Part shown: piece by piece, positions 32,603 to 45,335 of the stretch
How positions within the stretch are numbered: the stretch's first letter is position 1
Layout: each line of letters opens with the position of its first letter
NCBI GenBank assembly: GCA_963682055.1
Contig: OY821741.1
Coordinates: 24,684,711-24,748,710, forward strand
Length of the DNA: 64,000 bases
Source of the DNA: Primula veris
Lineage: Eukaryota > Streptophyta > Magnoliopsida > Ericales > Primulaceae
Reading direction: 5' to 3'
Program-made: the position numbers and the translations under genes
The notes under the pieces: generated by a model
The model's input: only the letters and a program-made list of their open reading frames with translations
Told to the model about the DNA's origin: nothing
Databases searched by the model: none

Positions 32603-33447
32603 CTTTAATGTATATATTTAATTTACCCAAAAAAAATGTTTTCACACAACTTCTGAAATTGAAAAATAAATGTATCACGGGGATTATTAAAAAAACATGT
32701 GATGACATGATATTTTAACAATATAACCATCCTTGACTCCACCTGTCAACTCATTCATTTTATAAAGTGGGTTTTAATTACAAAAAATACGATTAATTTT
32801 ATGAATAAGGTGCTCCTGAAATGTTGATCATAAATAATCTTGACAAGGGGGGTCAGCAAATTAATTAAGTCACACGTGTATGCATGAATTAAGCCGTACG
32901 GTTTCAGTGAGTGGTTGTATTTGATTAATTTTGATGGGCTGAGGGGATTGTTCTAAGATGGGCTGTTTAGAAGAGCCAGGCCCAATAATATGTGAGGGGG
33001 TTCAACTACAAAATAGTTGTTACTGCTAATGTATGGCCTGCTAAGATCTTCCTGTGGTATTATGCTTCAAGTTGTCCCTTCATTACCCTTACACGTGACC
33101 TCTCCTCTATAGCTTGTATCTTTTCCCACAGATATAGTACTGCCGCCGTTTCCCTTCACAGGATTGTCCCCTAACAGATAACCATTTACCATGTTAGTAT
33201 CTCCACGTGGCATACTCTCATTGGTCATCTCCTTCTCCATTCTGATTTCTGTAGCGACTTCCTCCTCTGATCCTGGTGTACTCCATGTACTCTTGGATGG
33301 TTTACTTTGATCATGCACCCTTGGGTTTAATGTTGTAATAATCTGTGCCGATTAATTTATTGAAACAAGCGGATATAGGATCTAAGTGTGTCATAATGAG
33401 AATGTTATTAAAAACCTACTGTTTAGAATCGAGTGATATAAGATCAT
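32603..33447. other. Copy 2-specific flank, no gene seen
   Basis: Within it, 32634-32815 is a diverged direct copy of 7555-7700 (shared TGTTTTCACACAACTTCTGA). The rest (32816-33447) holds a minus-strand frame of 83 codons (33067-33318) without a recognisable domain. Confidence 0.45.
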
Positions 33448-34016
33448 TGATAGAACACAAAAATCAGAACCGAATATACCTATTCGGGTATGAACTGATC
33501 CACATGTTATTAATGGATATCCAACGTATTTAGCATAAGACCCGTGGTATAACAATACTTTCCCACTTAATGATAAGGGCATTTATCCAATTAAGGATTT
33601 TAGCCCAATCAATGAAAGTCCAGTGGAAAAGCCCATGAGATGACGCATGAGATGGAGACATCTGTCAACATCCTATGAAGCATGAATGCCTATAAATAGC
33701 CAAGTACCTTCACTGGAAAATAGATCAGAAAAATCACAAAGAAGAAGATAAAAGAAATATATTTATCAGAGCTTATCTCACTAGAAAGCAAGACGAGAGG
33801 AATTAAACAAAAGACCGAGCATAAAGGAAAAAGTACAAGATCAAGATCAAGATTTAACTATTAGACCGAGCACAATTGTAATAAGAAATTGTAATCCGAG
33901 CAAGTACAATTACCGATCAATGAGAAAGAATAACATGTCCAATATTTATCTTCTTTAATTCACTTTAATATTGTTGAAAAACATAACGCCAACCCATGAA
34001 AGTTATCGCTTTATCA
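33448..34016 (+). repeat. 5' LTR of the truncated gypsy element
   Basis: 569 bp with TGATA/TATCA ends and CTATAAATAGCC near 33691 as the likely promoter. It is followed after AA by the primer site. Confidence 0.8.
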
Positions 34017-34018
34017 AA

Positions 34019-34027
34019 TGGCGCCGT
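34019..34027 (+). promoter_or_regulatory. Primer-binding site of the gypsy element
   Basis: TGGCGCCGT lies 2 bp after the LTR end. This is the usual start of the tRNA primer site in plant Tat/Ogre-type gypsy elements (tRNA-Asp-like). Confidence 0.7.
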
Positions 34028-34088
34028 CTCCACACTTTTTCTAACTAGTTTCGAAGCCGAACACCCATACTCTATCAGAAGAGCAACA

Positions 34089-35944
34089 ATGGTTAACACA
34101 AATGAAGAGACCCGTCCCGAGGAAGTAGGCACCACGATTAACCGAGAAGTCCCAATAAACCGAGATAAATTAGAAGAACTCCTCGCCATCAGAGAACGAT
34201 ACGAGGCACTCAGGGTCGGAGCCAGACCAACCATCTCTACTATCCACACCGACCAACTGACAGACCAACCCTTACAGATCGACGGGCTTATAGACGAGAA
34301 CCCAACGGACTCGGAAGAAGATAGGGCGTTATCCGCAGTAAGGCGCGCAAGGAGACACTTACCAGCAAGCCACCGCCTAAACAATGCTGCGCTAGCAACA
34401 AACGCAGGGCCAAGCTCAAGGGCCCATTTTCTAGCAGCTTCGGTTAACTCCAGTTCCCATCAGGGAAGAATAATTCGTTTTCAGACAAACGACGACAACA
34501 ATGGCGAGGAGACATGGAGAGCCCAACACCGTCCCTCAAACGTCTCGGCATCCCAATACGGTATGCCGAGGGAAGGTGTACCCGAACGTATTACCCGACA
34601 AGCAATCCTCCTGCCACGGATAATTACACCATCTACGGTGGAATTTCAACCCATAGCTCTTCAAGAAGGGAACGCGGTCGTACTGGCAAGGACCGATAAA
34701 AGTTACAACGCCCAGCTCCAAGCTCAGCTCGTGGCATGCTTGTCAGCCATGGCAGCAGCATGCATCACAATACCGCCAAGCCAGACCGCCAATGCACATA
34801 AGGACCCAAGAACCGAAGTGGAAGATTCCACTTATAGAGTCGCCATGGAAGTGGCAGGCCGACAACAGGAGACAAGGAGACCCCGGCAAGGGAAACACAT
34901 CCCAAGAATGACCCTGCCAGCATTCGACATTCAGGGCGCTCCTACGGGACCTGCTTTCGACACAAACCCGAACTGCGGGAGATACACCGACAACAAGGTA
35001 ATGGAGGGATACTACCCCCCACCCAACTATGGTGGAGGATACACCCCCCAATACCAAACACAAGATGAAGCGTTCCAACAAGCATGAGACGTATGCCAAG
35101 AAACACCATGTACCGAGCAAATAACATGGTACCTAAACCCAGTTGGGTTCATCATCCCAGAATTCAAACTCTATGATGGGAAAAGCTGCCTAATAGACCA
35201 CTTGAGACATTACAAAACCAGGATGGAACTATGGAACGATGACCCCGCACTGATATGCAAATTCTTCAAAAACAGCTTGGGACAAGAAACATCGACGTGG
35301 TATCATAACCTAGCATGGGGATCAATAGGAAGCTGGACTGAGCTGCTCCAAGCATACTCTAACTGATATGCTGCTCACCGAAAGAAGAAAGTCACCATTG
35401 AAACTCTGCTGAAAATGGCGATGTTGCCAAACGAGAGGCTGAATGACTACTGTATTCGCTTCATAGACGTTGCGAACCAAATCCCACAGTATGCCAACAA
35501 CATCGCCATCCAAAACTTTGGGCGATGTTGGGCAAGAAGAAAGTTCATTGGCAAGAGCTTCCCGACCATTGATGCCCTTCTCGCCTACTGCACCCACCTG
35601 ACTGATAAAAATGAGGAAATGAGAATCCTCAGCCGAACTCTACCACGAAGAGAGTCGGTAAGAGAAACATAGGTGGAACGCAAAAAAGCAAAGAACAATC
35701 AGGGGGAAGCGGTCAAACCTACCAAAAGGGACAAAGGTCCCAAGATTCATAGAAGGACAGAGTGTCCCCGAGAACCTGAACATAAGCCCTACCAGCTCAC
35801 GTACCAAATGCCGAACAGGCCTCCTCAACAAGGTCGTTTCCAAGAAAGGGAACGAAAAGGGAACTTCGAACCAGTCGAGTTAAGATACAATTTCAACATG
35901 TCTGCAGAAGATATCCTCAAAGATATATGCAAAGAAAATTGGTA
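34089..35944 (+). pseudogene. Decayed gypsy gag
   Basis: The frame opens at MVNTNEETRPEE (34089) and runs 332 codons to a stop at 35087. The Gag homology continues past it: a retrotransposon-gag domain starts near 35145 (FIIPEFKLYDGKSC), has another stop near 35365 (after LLQAYSN), resumes at 35415-35672 (MLPNERLNDYCIRF), and runs on to 35944. A knuckle-like CAYHEDYGHLTEHF follows near 36010 but lacks the last Cys. Several stops and frame changes make it non-functional. An ATG at 33996 lies inside the LTR and is not the true start. Confidence 0.75.
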
Positions 35945-36236
35945 ATCACGACCAGAGCCGTTCGCTTCCTCCCCCCCCCCCAACCATAGAGACTCCAATC
36001 TTTTCTGTGCCTACCACGAGGACTACGGCCACCTTACAGAGCACTTCCGAAATCTCCAGTGGAAAATAAACGCATGGGGCGATGCGGGATACCTCAACAA
36101 ATTTATCAATAACACCGGGAACAAAGGCAAACAACCCGCCATCGAAGGAGCAGACAACCGACATGGCAAGACGGTCAACGTCATACATTTATCACGTCCC
36201 AAAACCATTGGAGGGGAACGGTCCCATCAACGGCAA

Positions 36237-36665
36237 TTGGCGCATTTGGGTCAAGTAGCCAAGGCATCACATGCGTCATCCTCCTCCAAGAGACAATGCC
36301 TGCCACAGAGGCACCCACCCATCTCATTCTCGGATCACGACGAGGAAGGAGTCATATACCCCCACAGGAACGCAATCAACCTCCGGGTCAAGATAGGGAT
36401 TGACACAGTCAGCAGAGTCCTCGTCGATCAAGGAGCTTCGTGCGACATTATATACAAAGAAATTTTTGACAAAATGGAACTCCGGCTGCAAGACCTACAG
36501 CCTACTAACGTAACACTTATAGGATTTATATCAGAAACGATTAAACCTCTGGGAAAGATAGTCCTCGGCGTTACAACGGGTACTTTGTCAGTCCCCGTCG
36601 AGTTTCTAGTGGTCAACGACAACTCGGGCCACAACTCGATCTTGGGCCGACCATGGAAAAATTGA
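36237..36665 (+). pseudogene. Gypsy protease fragment
   Basis: The frame contains ISFSDHDEEGVIYPH, then VLVDQGASCDII with the catalytic Asp, and ends in NSILGRPW. This is the aspartic protease layout of Tat-lineage elements. It stops at the junction with copia sequence, so no reverse transcriptase follows. Confidence 0.75.
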
Positions 36666-36684
36666 ACAACAGAGAAGAGAATCA

Positions 36685-38714
36685 TTTTAGAATAATTTTC
36701 TCATGGGTTTGAATGAGTCTTACTCAGCTGTGAGAGGGCATATTCTACTATCTAAACCCTCATCCCTATTGAATGAAGTTTTTCAATCCTTAATCCAAGA
36801 AAAAAACAAAGATTAGTAACAAATCATTCTAAGGAAATCACTGATCAGATGGCTATGGCAGCCCAGTTTCAACCTAGGCTTTAGAAAAGAGAAATGAGGT
36901 GTTCTCATTATCACAGTTTGGGTCATATGAAAGACAATTGCTACAAACTACATGGGTATCCTCCAAGTTGAAAGAATGTGAATAAAGAGTATAATCCTAG
37001 AAATTGTCAAGGTGATAATAGGAATTTCCAGAAAGGGAAGAATTATGCGGGGGGATATAATCAAGGTGCACATTAAGCTAATAATGTTTTGCATAAAGGT
37101 TTTGAGAATGAAGCTGAACTTATGGGGAATTAAATGAGTGTAAAAGAGTTGGGTGGTGTATTGCAAAAATTACAAGAGCAATTAAAACTCACTGAAGAAG
37201 GAAATGCAAGCACCACTTCTTCTTATTCTAATCTATATTTTACCAATATGACAGGTAATTCTAAACTCATTAATTACTATGTTAATATGCTAAATGCTCA
37301 AGCTTTAGGAGACAATGGTAAATCTAATTATTCTCTTAAGCATGATATACCATGGTTAGTTGATACTGGTGCCAATGAGCACATGATTGTTGATAAAGAG
37401 ATGTATACTTCTGATATGAGGGAGGCTAGTTCATATGTTTTTCTACCTAATAGGAACAAAGTACAGGTTATTCATATAGGGAATGTGACTTTTGCTTCTG
37501 GTCTCACTATCAAGAATGTTCTATGTGTTCCAGAATTTGGTTTCAATCTGGTATCTGCTAGTAAGTTGACAAAGGGCAATAGTTGTTGCTTATGTTTCAT
37601 TTTCGATTACTGTGTGATCCAGGACCTCATGAATTGGAGAATGATTGGTTTTGCTAAATAACATGAAGGGATATATTTTTTTTCAGAATATTGGTTTTGA
37701 AAAGAAGAATAAAGTCTCAATTGGAGCTCAAGTTTCCTCTCATTCTAGTTCTACTTGGCACAAGAGACTTAGACACCTCTTCACCAAACACTTGTATAGT
37801 TTGAAGAATAAAGGGATTCCCATTAGCATAAATGACTTGTGAAAATTCAACTTGTGATGTATGTCATTTCTCTAAGTAACATAGGTTACCTTTTAAGCAT
37901 AGTGATAGAAAAAGTACTCCTCCTTTTGATTTGTTTACTGTGATCTTTGGGGACCATACAAAACTTCTTCTTATGGTGGTTTTAAATATTTTCTCACTAT
38001 TGTAGGTGATTTCTGAAGATGTACTTAGGTATTTTTAATGAAAGCTAAATTAGAGATAAGTTATTTGATTCTTCTTTTGGTACTATAGTGCAAAGACAGT
38101 ATGGTATGAAAGTGATAGTTTTTAGAAGTGATCAAGATAGATAATTTTTTTAGAAGATTCCTTTAATAAGACAGGTATCTTACACCAGACTAGCTGTGTT
38201 GAAAACTCCACAACAAAATGGGGTAGTGGAGCACAAACATCAATATTTATTGAATGTTGCAAGGTATTTGAGATTTCAATCTCACTTACCTATATATTTT
38301 TGGGGAGAATGTGTGATTTCTGCAGGTCATATTATTTATAGAACACCTAGTTCTATTCTAAAAAATAAAACTCCTTTTGAGATTCTACATAATAAGTTGC
38401 CAAATTATAATTATCTCAAGGTTATTGGTTGTCTTTGCTATGTTAATACTGTACACAAAGACAGATCTAAATTTTACTCACGGTCTAGAGAGTGTGTGCT
38501 TCTGGGTTATCCATTTGGTATTAAAGGATATACGCTTTTTGACTTGCAATCAAGAGACATTTTTCTCTCAAGAGATGTTATATTTTATGAAGACATTTTT
38601 CCTTTTAAAACTGCAAATGCAAGGGTGCAGGACATATCATATGATGAGAATATTTTGTCTCCTTTATTAAGAGTTCCACATGATGTTATAGTAAGAGGAA
38701 TCCTCGGATATTGA
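36685..38714 (+). pseudogene. Decayed Ty1/copia fragment (Gag end, protease, integrase)
   Basis: The fragment starts inside copia Gag (FLMGLNESYSAVRG) at about 36685. It continues with a zinc knuckle (CSHYHSLGHMKDNC, near 36899), a protease site VDTGA (37134-37661 frame), the HHCC region (WHKRLRH, 37645-37842) and a broken integrase core. The integrase tail follows (TPQQNGVVEHKHQYLL, 38196-38714). Frameshifts and stops occur throughout, and reverse transcriptase is absent. No LTRs were found at either end. It belongs to a different copia lineage from the intact element, as the Gag and integrase wording differ. Confidence 0.8.
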
Positions 38715-39172
38715 ACCAATGTGAGATCTAACTTGTTATAATCAATCAATCTTTACGTTGAGTATCGGTTGTTATTCGATGCTTATTTCAATTATCGATT
38801 CGTTTAATTACTAGTAGGCCTGCTAGTTTATTATTTGTTGAGACATATAGTTAAGTTAGATATCGAATATGTAATTGTTCGATCCCTCTAACTTGTGAAA
38901 CAAATAAGTTTTATTAATTTATTCTTTTGAAGTTATTAGATTTTCTGAAGACCACTCGACTAAATTAAATGCAACTGCTTGTTCTTGTGTTATTTAGCTT
39001 CATCGATCTTTTTAATTCGTGAAGCTGCTATTTGATTAAACATTTAAGGCGTGTTTATAGGTTGTTTGATAGTAATGATAAATTAGATCTCTTGTTTCTA
39101 GTTTACTTTAACTAAGGAAAGATAGGAAAATAATTTCAACGGTGAATATTCAAACTACTAGTTGATATATAT
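38715..39172. other. No gene seen
   Basis: AT-rich sequence between the copia fragment and the next element, which is inserted at TATAT (39168-39172). Confidence 0.5.
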
Positions 39173-40614
39173 TGTTGGTTTCCGTGTACGAAATAACAAT
39201 TAAACAATAATAAAGGACTAAAAAAGAAATAATCAAAACCATTATAATCTTTATTAATTCAGAATTGAAACTGAAATTACAAATTACAACATGTATGGAC
39301 TGAATAGAAATTAAAGCAAACGTTATTCAGATTATTATCATTAATAATCTGATGTACTGAACTGCAATAAATAGAAACTGCCGGACTGCAAAGTATAAAC
39401 TTAACAGCCGGACTGTTCTGTTTTAAATTGAAATTACAGGACTGAAATGAAACTATTCTAATTACAGAATTGAAATTACAGAATAGAAATAATACTTTAA
39501 AAAAATTACAGAAAGGTAAAAAACAGAATTGAAAATTACAACTAAGTATAGCAAATTAAAATACTGAATAGAAAAGACAGAAATGTAAATTGCGGTATTA
39601 AAATACTGAATTGAAAAGACAGAAAAATAAAAGATGAGGCGACTGTTAGACAGTCTGTCCTTAACCGATATTCGTCCAACCACCTTAATGTTTTTGTTTG
39701 CGTTGGCGCTTCGATCCCAAAGTACAACGTCTCGGATGACTTGCCGGAAACTGGCGACGAGTCAAGGTCGAGCTGTTGGTGGGTGGTTCTCTCTTTCTAA
39801 TATGCTATGGAAAAAAAAATGAATGCTGTTTTTAGAATGTAAAATTGTGTTTAGAGAGTGGGAGAGAGCTGCCTACTTATAGGCTAAGCTGAAATCTCAG
39901 CCATTGTGGTCACTTAATACAGTATTCGAAACTGCTGAATTAATGATGCAATTATTCTCATTTAATTGCCTCAGTTACAAGCTTGCTGGAATTTTTGGGA
40001 CTGTTTTGTTATTATCCAAAACTCTCAGACTTTCATGGAACCAGAATCAGAACCAGAACCGGAAATGCAACCGGAACATTCCCCAAGTCCCACGCCCGCG
40101 ACCCGAGTCCCGAGACCCGTGCCCATCCCCGAGACCCGAGTCCCGAGTCCTGAGACCCGCACCCGTGCCCGAGACTGAGACCGAGACCGAGACTGAGACT
40201 GAGACCGAGCCCGAGCGAGCGTGTGCGTGTGTGGTGCACTTGCCTACACACACCTATGAGGCTACACATTATTACCCCTCTCTAGTGGTGAATAATGTGT
40301 ATAAACTATTCAAAATAGTTTTTCCTCTTTGATGTGGGATAAACATTTGGGTGGCTTCCCCATCCATTTGTTTTCTCACTTCCTCTCTCAAATTCCAGAT
40401 TTCGTCTCTCCATGGTCCAACTTCGGAGCCAATTTCTATTCACACCCATTCACCGAATAGGTCATGTGATATACCGTTTCGAAACTTGTCACACAAGCTT
40501 CTCAAACCACTTGAGTACGGAGTCTAAACTTTAGATTTTTTTCATGGAATTTGACCAAATTTTTGGACTCTTGACCAATTTGGAAAACACCATGAAACAT
40601 GGTTTTTTCCAACA
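39173..40614 (-). repeat. 3' LTR of the minus-strand copia element
   Basis: 1,442 bp, about 307 bp longer than its partner. The extra part (about 39947-40260) includes a GC-rich GAGACC/GAGTCC tandem stretch at about 40075-40215. A minus-strand CTATAAGTA near 39878 is the likely TATA box. Confidence 0.88.
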
Positions 40615-41173
40615 ATCCTCCACATGAATGCAATTGGCTCAAAAGCCCATGCCCTAAATGCAAATCAAGAGAACCGCAAAATTTCACTGTCTAAGGTCAG
40701 GTAGCGCACGCCTTGAACCTGTCGTAGCATAGTTTCATCTGAAATACAATTATTAGGTAGCATAGATGCTTTGAACCGTTTAACTTTGTGTATCCCAGTA
40801 TGTTACCCGCACAGTGCCCTTTCTACCCACGTACTAGGCCCTTTAGTTGTTGTCCATATTTGGCCTGGACTGCTTTGGCAACTTTAACTGAGTGCTCTAG
40901 TGATTTAGTCCAAGCTCATCACATAATACCAGCCTTACACACTCGTTATAGGTGGTTTCAAGTCGAAGGTGTCCTGACTCACCTTACTCGACCGTCGAGT
41001 TACTTGGATCATTAAGAGCATCAAGCTCACCCTTACAATGGTACAGTTCTATCACTCTGTCATCTCGGAAAATGGGCTGGGAACTACTGGTTCCCGAGTG
41101 CTTTGTTCGGTTGCCCTCACAGTTCAGTTTCCCTTTGAACTTAGCAGGAAAGATTCCGTTTAGGTTGGGTTGC

Positions 41174-42475
41174 CTATGGGGGGGCCACCAATTTAATGGG
41201 CTTTAATCCCATTCCGTTCGATGACGCCTCGACTTCTACTTGATTCAAGCCTTTTGTTGAAGGATCCGCTATGTTTTCCTTTGATCTCACAAAATCTAAG
41301 GATACCACACCGTTGAATAACAATTCTCTTACGGATTTATGTCTCCGACGTATATGTCGAGACTTTCCATTATACATATGATCCTGAGCCCGCGCAATAG
41401 CTGATTGACTATCACAATGCATGCTTATTGTGGGAACAGGTTTTGGCCACATTGGAATTCCTTCCAAAAGACTTCTCAGCCAATCTGCCTCCTCGGTCGC
41501 TAAGTCTAACGCTATAAATTCAGATTTCATAGTTGACCTTACGATACATGTCTGTTTGGAGGATCTCCAAGACACAGCAGCTCCTCCCATTATAAACACA
41601 TATCCACTCAGGGACCTTGTGCTATAGGAGTCTGATATCCAATTGGCATATGAGTACCCTTCCAGTACTGCTGGATATCTAGTATAGTGCAGCCCGTAAT
41701 TGGCTGAAAACCTCATATATCTGAGGAGTTTCATGATGGCCTTCCAGTGTTCCTCATTCGAATTGCTGGTGTACCTGCTCAGTCTACTCACTGAGTTTGC
41801 TATGTCTGGTCTAGTGCAATTCATTATATACATGAGACTGTCTATGACCCGAGAGAACTCCAATTGATTCACACTCTTACCGAAATTCTTTTTCAGGTTA
41901 CAGTTGAACTCAATTGGGGTTCTAGACATCGCCTTACTGCCCTTGTCAAACTTGTCTAGTACTTGTTTAACATAATGACTTTGTGACAAGGCATACTCCT
42001 CTGATGTTTTGGTAATCTTCATACCAAGTATTACATCAGTTATATCCAGATCCTTCATATCGAAGTGTTGTGACAACATTTTCTTTGTGGAGCTGATTCT
42101 ATCAGTACTCCCAATTATAATCATGTCATCCACATAGAGACAGACTACCACACTGTCTCTTCCACTTCCTTTAGTGTAGACACATTTATCGCACTCATTA
42201 ATGCGAAAACCGTTTGATAGCATAATTCTATCAAACTTCTCGTGCCATTGCTTTGGTGCTTGTTTGAGTCCATATAGAGACTTTACAAGTTTGCACACTT
42301 GGTGCTCTTTACCAGGAACCACAAACCCTTCCGGTTGTTCCATGTAAATTTCTTCTTCCAGTTCTCCATTTAGAAACGCCGTCTTGACATCCATTTGATA
42401 TATTTCCATATCAAACAAAGCTGTGAGAGCAATGACGATTCGGATAGACGTTTTCCTGAAGACAGGAGCATACAT
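41174..42475 (-). pseudogene. Reverse transcriptase-RNase H of the minus-strand copia element
   Basis: The open frame of 433 aa covers most of the RT ([27 protein letters not shown], catalytic YVDDM) and RNase H ([35 protein letters not shown]). The RT N-terminus continues upstream in another frame (near 42480-42560), so a frameshift separates it. The catalytic residues survive, but the polyprotein is broken. Confidence 0.85.
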
Positions 42476-42624
42476 GTCAAAATAATCGACACCTTTAGTT
42501 TGCCTGAAGCCCTTTACTACAAGCCTAGCCTTGTATTTCTCAATCGTGCCATCAACCCCTTAACTTCCTCTTGAAGATCTACTTATGACCTAGGGGCTTA
42601 CGTCCTGGCGGAAGATCCACGAGT

Positions 42625-42978
42625 TCACAAGTGTGGTTTTGAATGATGACTCAATCTCATTTTGGATAGCTTCTTCCCAATATTGGGAATCTGGTACCCA
42701 AACCTGCAGGTTCTTATAACTGGGTTGATGACCTTTCCATAATTCAAATCACTGTTTAAAACATAGTTTGCGGAAAGTATCGCTTCCCCCCACATTTTCT
42801 GGGGTAACCCAGAACTTATTAGCATAGCATTCATCATTTCCTTTAGCGTTCTATTTTTATGCTCGGTAGCCCCATTTTGCTCGGGAGTGTATGGGGCTGT
42901 GGTCTGATGTATAATGCCACTTTCAGCGCATATTTGCTCAAACAGTGATTCAAATTCACCGCCTCTATCACTTCTCAA
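42625..42978 (-). pseudogene. Integrase core fragment of the minus-strand copia element
   Basis: It contains RSDRGGEFES (second catalytic Asp) and YTPEQNGATEHKNRTL (catalytic Glu), then WGEAILSANYVLN. A small indel near 42985 separates it from the preceding frame. After NSDLNYGKV the expected integrase C-terminus is missing and the sequence jumps towards RT. Confidence 0.8.
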
Positions 42979-43016
42979 TGTTTTAATTTTCTATTGAGTT
43001 GATTTTCAACTTCAGT

Positions 43017-43844
43017 CTAAAACAGAGCGAATTTTTCTACTGCTTCGTCTTTACTTTTCCTTAAGTAAACATAGCAGTATCTAGTACAATCATCTATAAA
43101 TGTGATAAAGTACTGTTTCCCTCCTCGTATTTGTACAAACTTTAAGTCGCATACATCCGTGTGTATTAGACCGAGAGGATCACTTTCTCGTTCAACATGT
43201 TGAAACGAAGATTTCGTTAATTTTGCCTCTACACATATCTCACATTTGTGTTGCTTATTAAGGACAAAATTTGGTATTAGTTTTAGTGATATTAATTTCT
43301 TTAACGAATTATAAATCACGTGACCTAATCTACCATGCCACAAATGAAATGACTCAAAGAAATAAGCAAAATCCGAATTCTTATTATTGGCCTCTTGGGC
43401 AACAGTCATTACATTTCTTGTGTTAGCCTCAGCTTTAGCACCTTTATTGGGAGCAGGTGTCCCTACATTTAACTTAAACATGTCGTTGGTCATATAGCCA
43501 TGGCCTACATAGACACCATTTTTGGTGATTACAATTTTATCAGATTGAAAAACAAGCTTGAACCTGTTCTTCACCATCACAGATCCGGATACCAGATTCT
43601 TACGGATATCCGGAACATGAAGCACCACTGTCAACCTCAGCTCTTTTCCAGAGGTCATGTTCATCACCACCGTTCCTTTTCCTTCCACCTTGGAAGTAGC
43701 AGAATTCTCCATGAAGCAGCTTTCTCCCTCTACCGCCTCGTAGGTCTTAAACATCCATCGGTTAGAGCAGATGTGGCTTGTGGCACCGGTATCCAGCCAC
43801 CACTCTTTGGGGTAGCTCCCCACAAGATTCACCTCAGAGACCAC
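43017..43844 (-). pseudogene. Protease and integrase N-terminus of the minus-strand copia element
   Basis: The frame holds protease WWLDTGATSHIC, the zinc region LWHGRLGH with CEIC, and the start of the integrase core (DVCDLKF, FIDDCTRYCYVYL). It is continuous with the degenerate Gag end upstream, where a proline run (PPPPPPP) is encoded by an 18-nt G run on the plus strand. Confidence 0.82.
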
Positions 43845-43936
43845 AGCAGTGAAGTGGTCATCATCTCGTCCTCCCTCTGCCAGATGTGCCTAAGCTGAAG
43901 ATTTCCTTTTTTCCCTTGCTTTTAAAGTTCTTCGGT

Positions 43937-43954
43937 GGGGGGGGGGGGGGGGGG
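43937..43954. repeat. 18-nt G homopolymer
   Basis: An uninterrupted run of 18 G on the plus strand lies inside the minus-strand gag end. It is prone to length error in both replication and sequencing. Confidence 0.85.
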
Positions 43955-44077
43955 CTTAGGCTTAACAGTGCTTTTATTGTCATAATAGTCTGTGGCATGA
44001 TGGCCGGTCCTGTTACATACAAAGTAGGTTCTCGCAATTTTTTTTACGACAACAGCACTGCCTCCGTTGTCAAAACG

Positions 44078-44972
44078 TTAGAGCTTGACGTTAGAGCTTT
44101 CGACCACATTGTCCTTTGCCATCGAGATGTTAGCACCACTGCCTCTCCTTACAGAACGAAGGTTGCTCACCTCGATATTGAGTTTCTCAATGAGCCCCTC
44201 CAGCCTCATTTCCTTCTGCTTGTGCTTCAGGTAGTTTTCAAACTCTTTCCAAGACGGTGGCAATTTCTCAATCATGAGTGCCACCTGGAAAGGCTCATTA
44301 ATCACTAGCCCTTCAGCCTCAAGGCGATGGTAGATGAGTTGGAGCTCCTCAACTTACTCCATGACACCCATACTTCCAGTCATACGGTACTCATGAAAGT
44401 CCGTGACAACGAATCGTTGTGGCAGCGTTATTCACTTTGTACTTGTTTTCGAGAGTTTCCCACAGCTCATTTGCAGTAGCTTTGGGCTCGAAAACACTGA
44501 ACATCGTGTCATCTAGAGCACAAACGATATATTTCTTGTATAGATAGTCAGCATGTCTCCATGCCTCAACCGCAGAGAATGACTGCTTGTCTAGATCGTC
44601 CTCTCTTAGGACGGGAGCAGTCTCCTTAAAAAACCTGGTCAGATTCAGGGTGGTGAGATAAAACACCATCTTTTGCTGCAAACGTTTGAAGTTGACCCCC
44701 CTAAATTTTTTCGGTTTTTCCAGATGAGAAGTCGGCAAAGTAGGCACTGCCGAATACATCGGTGCCTTGCCCTTGGCCGCAGCCTTGGTCATAGCCGCTG
44801 CTTCGGCCGCAGTCTCGGCTTTGGCGGTAGCATATGCCATAGCCGCAGCCGTGGCGGCCTCAGCCACTGCAGCCCCCATATTCGCATCGCTCCCAGTGTT
44901 ATGGACATTTCCTCCAACCACTGGGTCATGCTCACTCCCGACAGGCAACTCAATGGGTGAAGTGTTTGTCAT
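44078..44972 (-). pseudogene. Decayed Gag of the minus-strand copia element
   Basis: Gag begins MTNTSPIELP at 44972. It has an unusual Ala-rich stretch (about residues 30-70, EAATAAAMAYATAKAETAAEA), then the usual copia Gag domain (KKFRGVNFKRLQQKM, NELWETLENKYKV). A stop at 44391 is followed by the next piece (44078-44305: ALMIEKLPPSWKEFENYLKHKQKEM). The zinc knuckle further on (YFVCNRTGHHATDYY) has lost two of its Cys. It is non-functional. Confidence 0.8.
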
Positions 44973-45335
44973 CTGAAATGACAACACAAAAACGTATGAG
45001 ATACGTGTATAATAAATTCTATAAACAAAACACCAAAACTGAAATTTAGGTTTGTAAAAGAATTTTATTAAACGACAAACAGAAAATTAAACAGTTTCTT
45101 TTTGAATACCAATACGGTTGATATCAAAAAGATTAATGACGATTCTTCTTGAATGCCAATACGGTTGGTATCAACAAGATCCATAAAGCAAAAATTAACT
45201 GTTTGGAATTTTTCTTTGCAAATCAAATTCTAATATGGTTTAGAATTGAAAACAAAAAAGCATTATTCCTTATAAAATAAATAAAAATTGTATTAATTAA
45301 TACACGAAAGAAACAACAGAGGGATCGGTTAAGAT

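Larger units (their letters stand above)
33448..36665 (+). mobile_element. Truncated Tat-like Ty3/gypsy element (5' half)
   Basis: The element keeps its 5' LTR, primer site, decayed gag and protease. It then stops at about 36665, where copia sequence begins. The LTR is homologous, in opposite orientation, to the solo LTR at 32027-32597, so two members of one family lie close together. No integrase or reverse transcriptase of this element remains. Confidence 0.8.

Noticed and set aside
33996..34088. ATG at 33996 as the gypsy gag start
   Set aside because: It falls inside the 5' LTR and before the primer site; the in-frame ATG at 34089 is the credible start.
39904..40332. Plus-strand 142-aa ORF and overlapping minus-strand ORFs with Arg/Pro/Glu repeats
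   Set aside because: They come from the GC-rich tandem stretch in an LTR; several frames are open at once, as expected for repeats.
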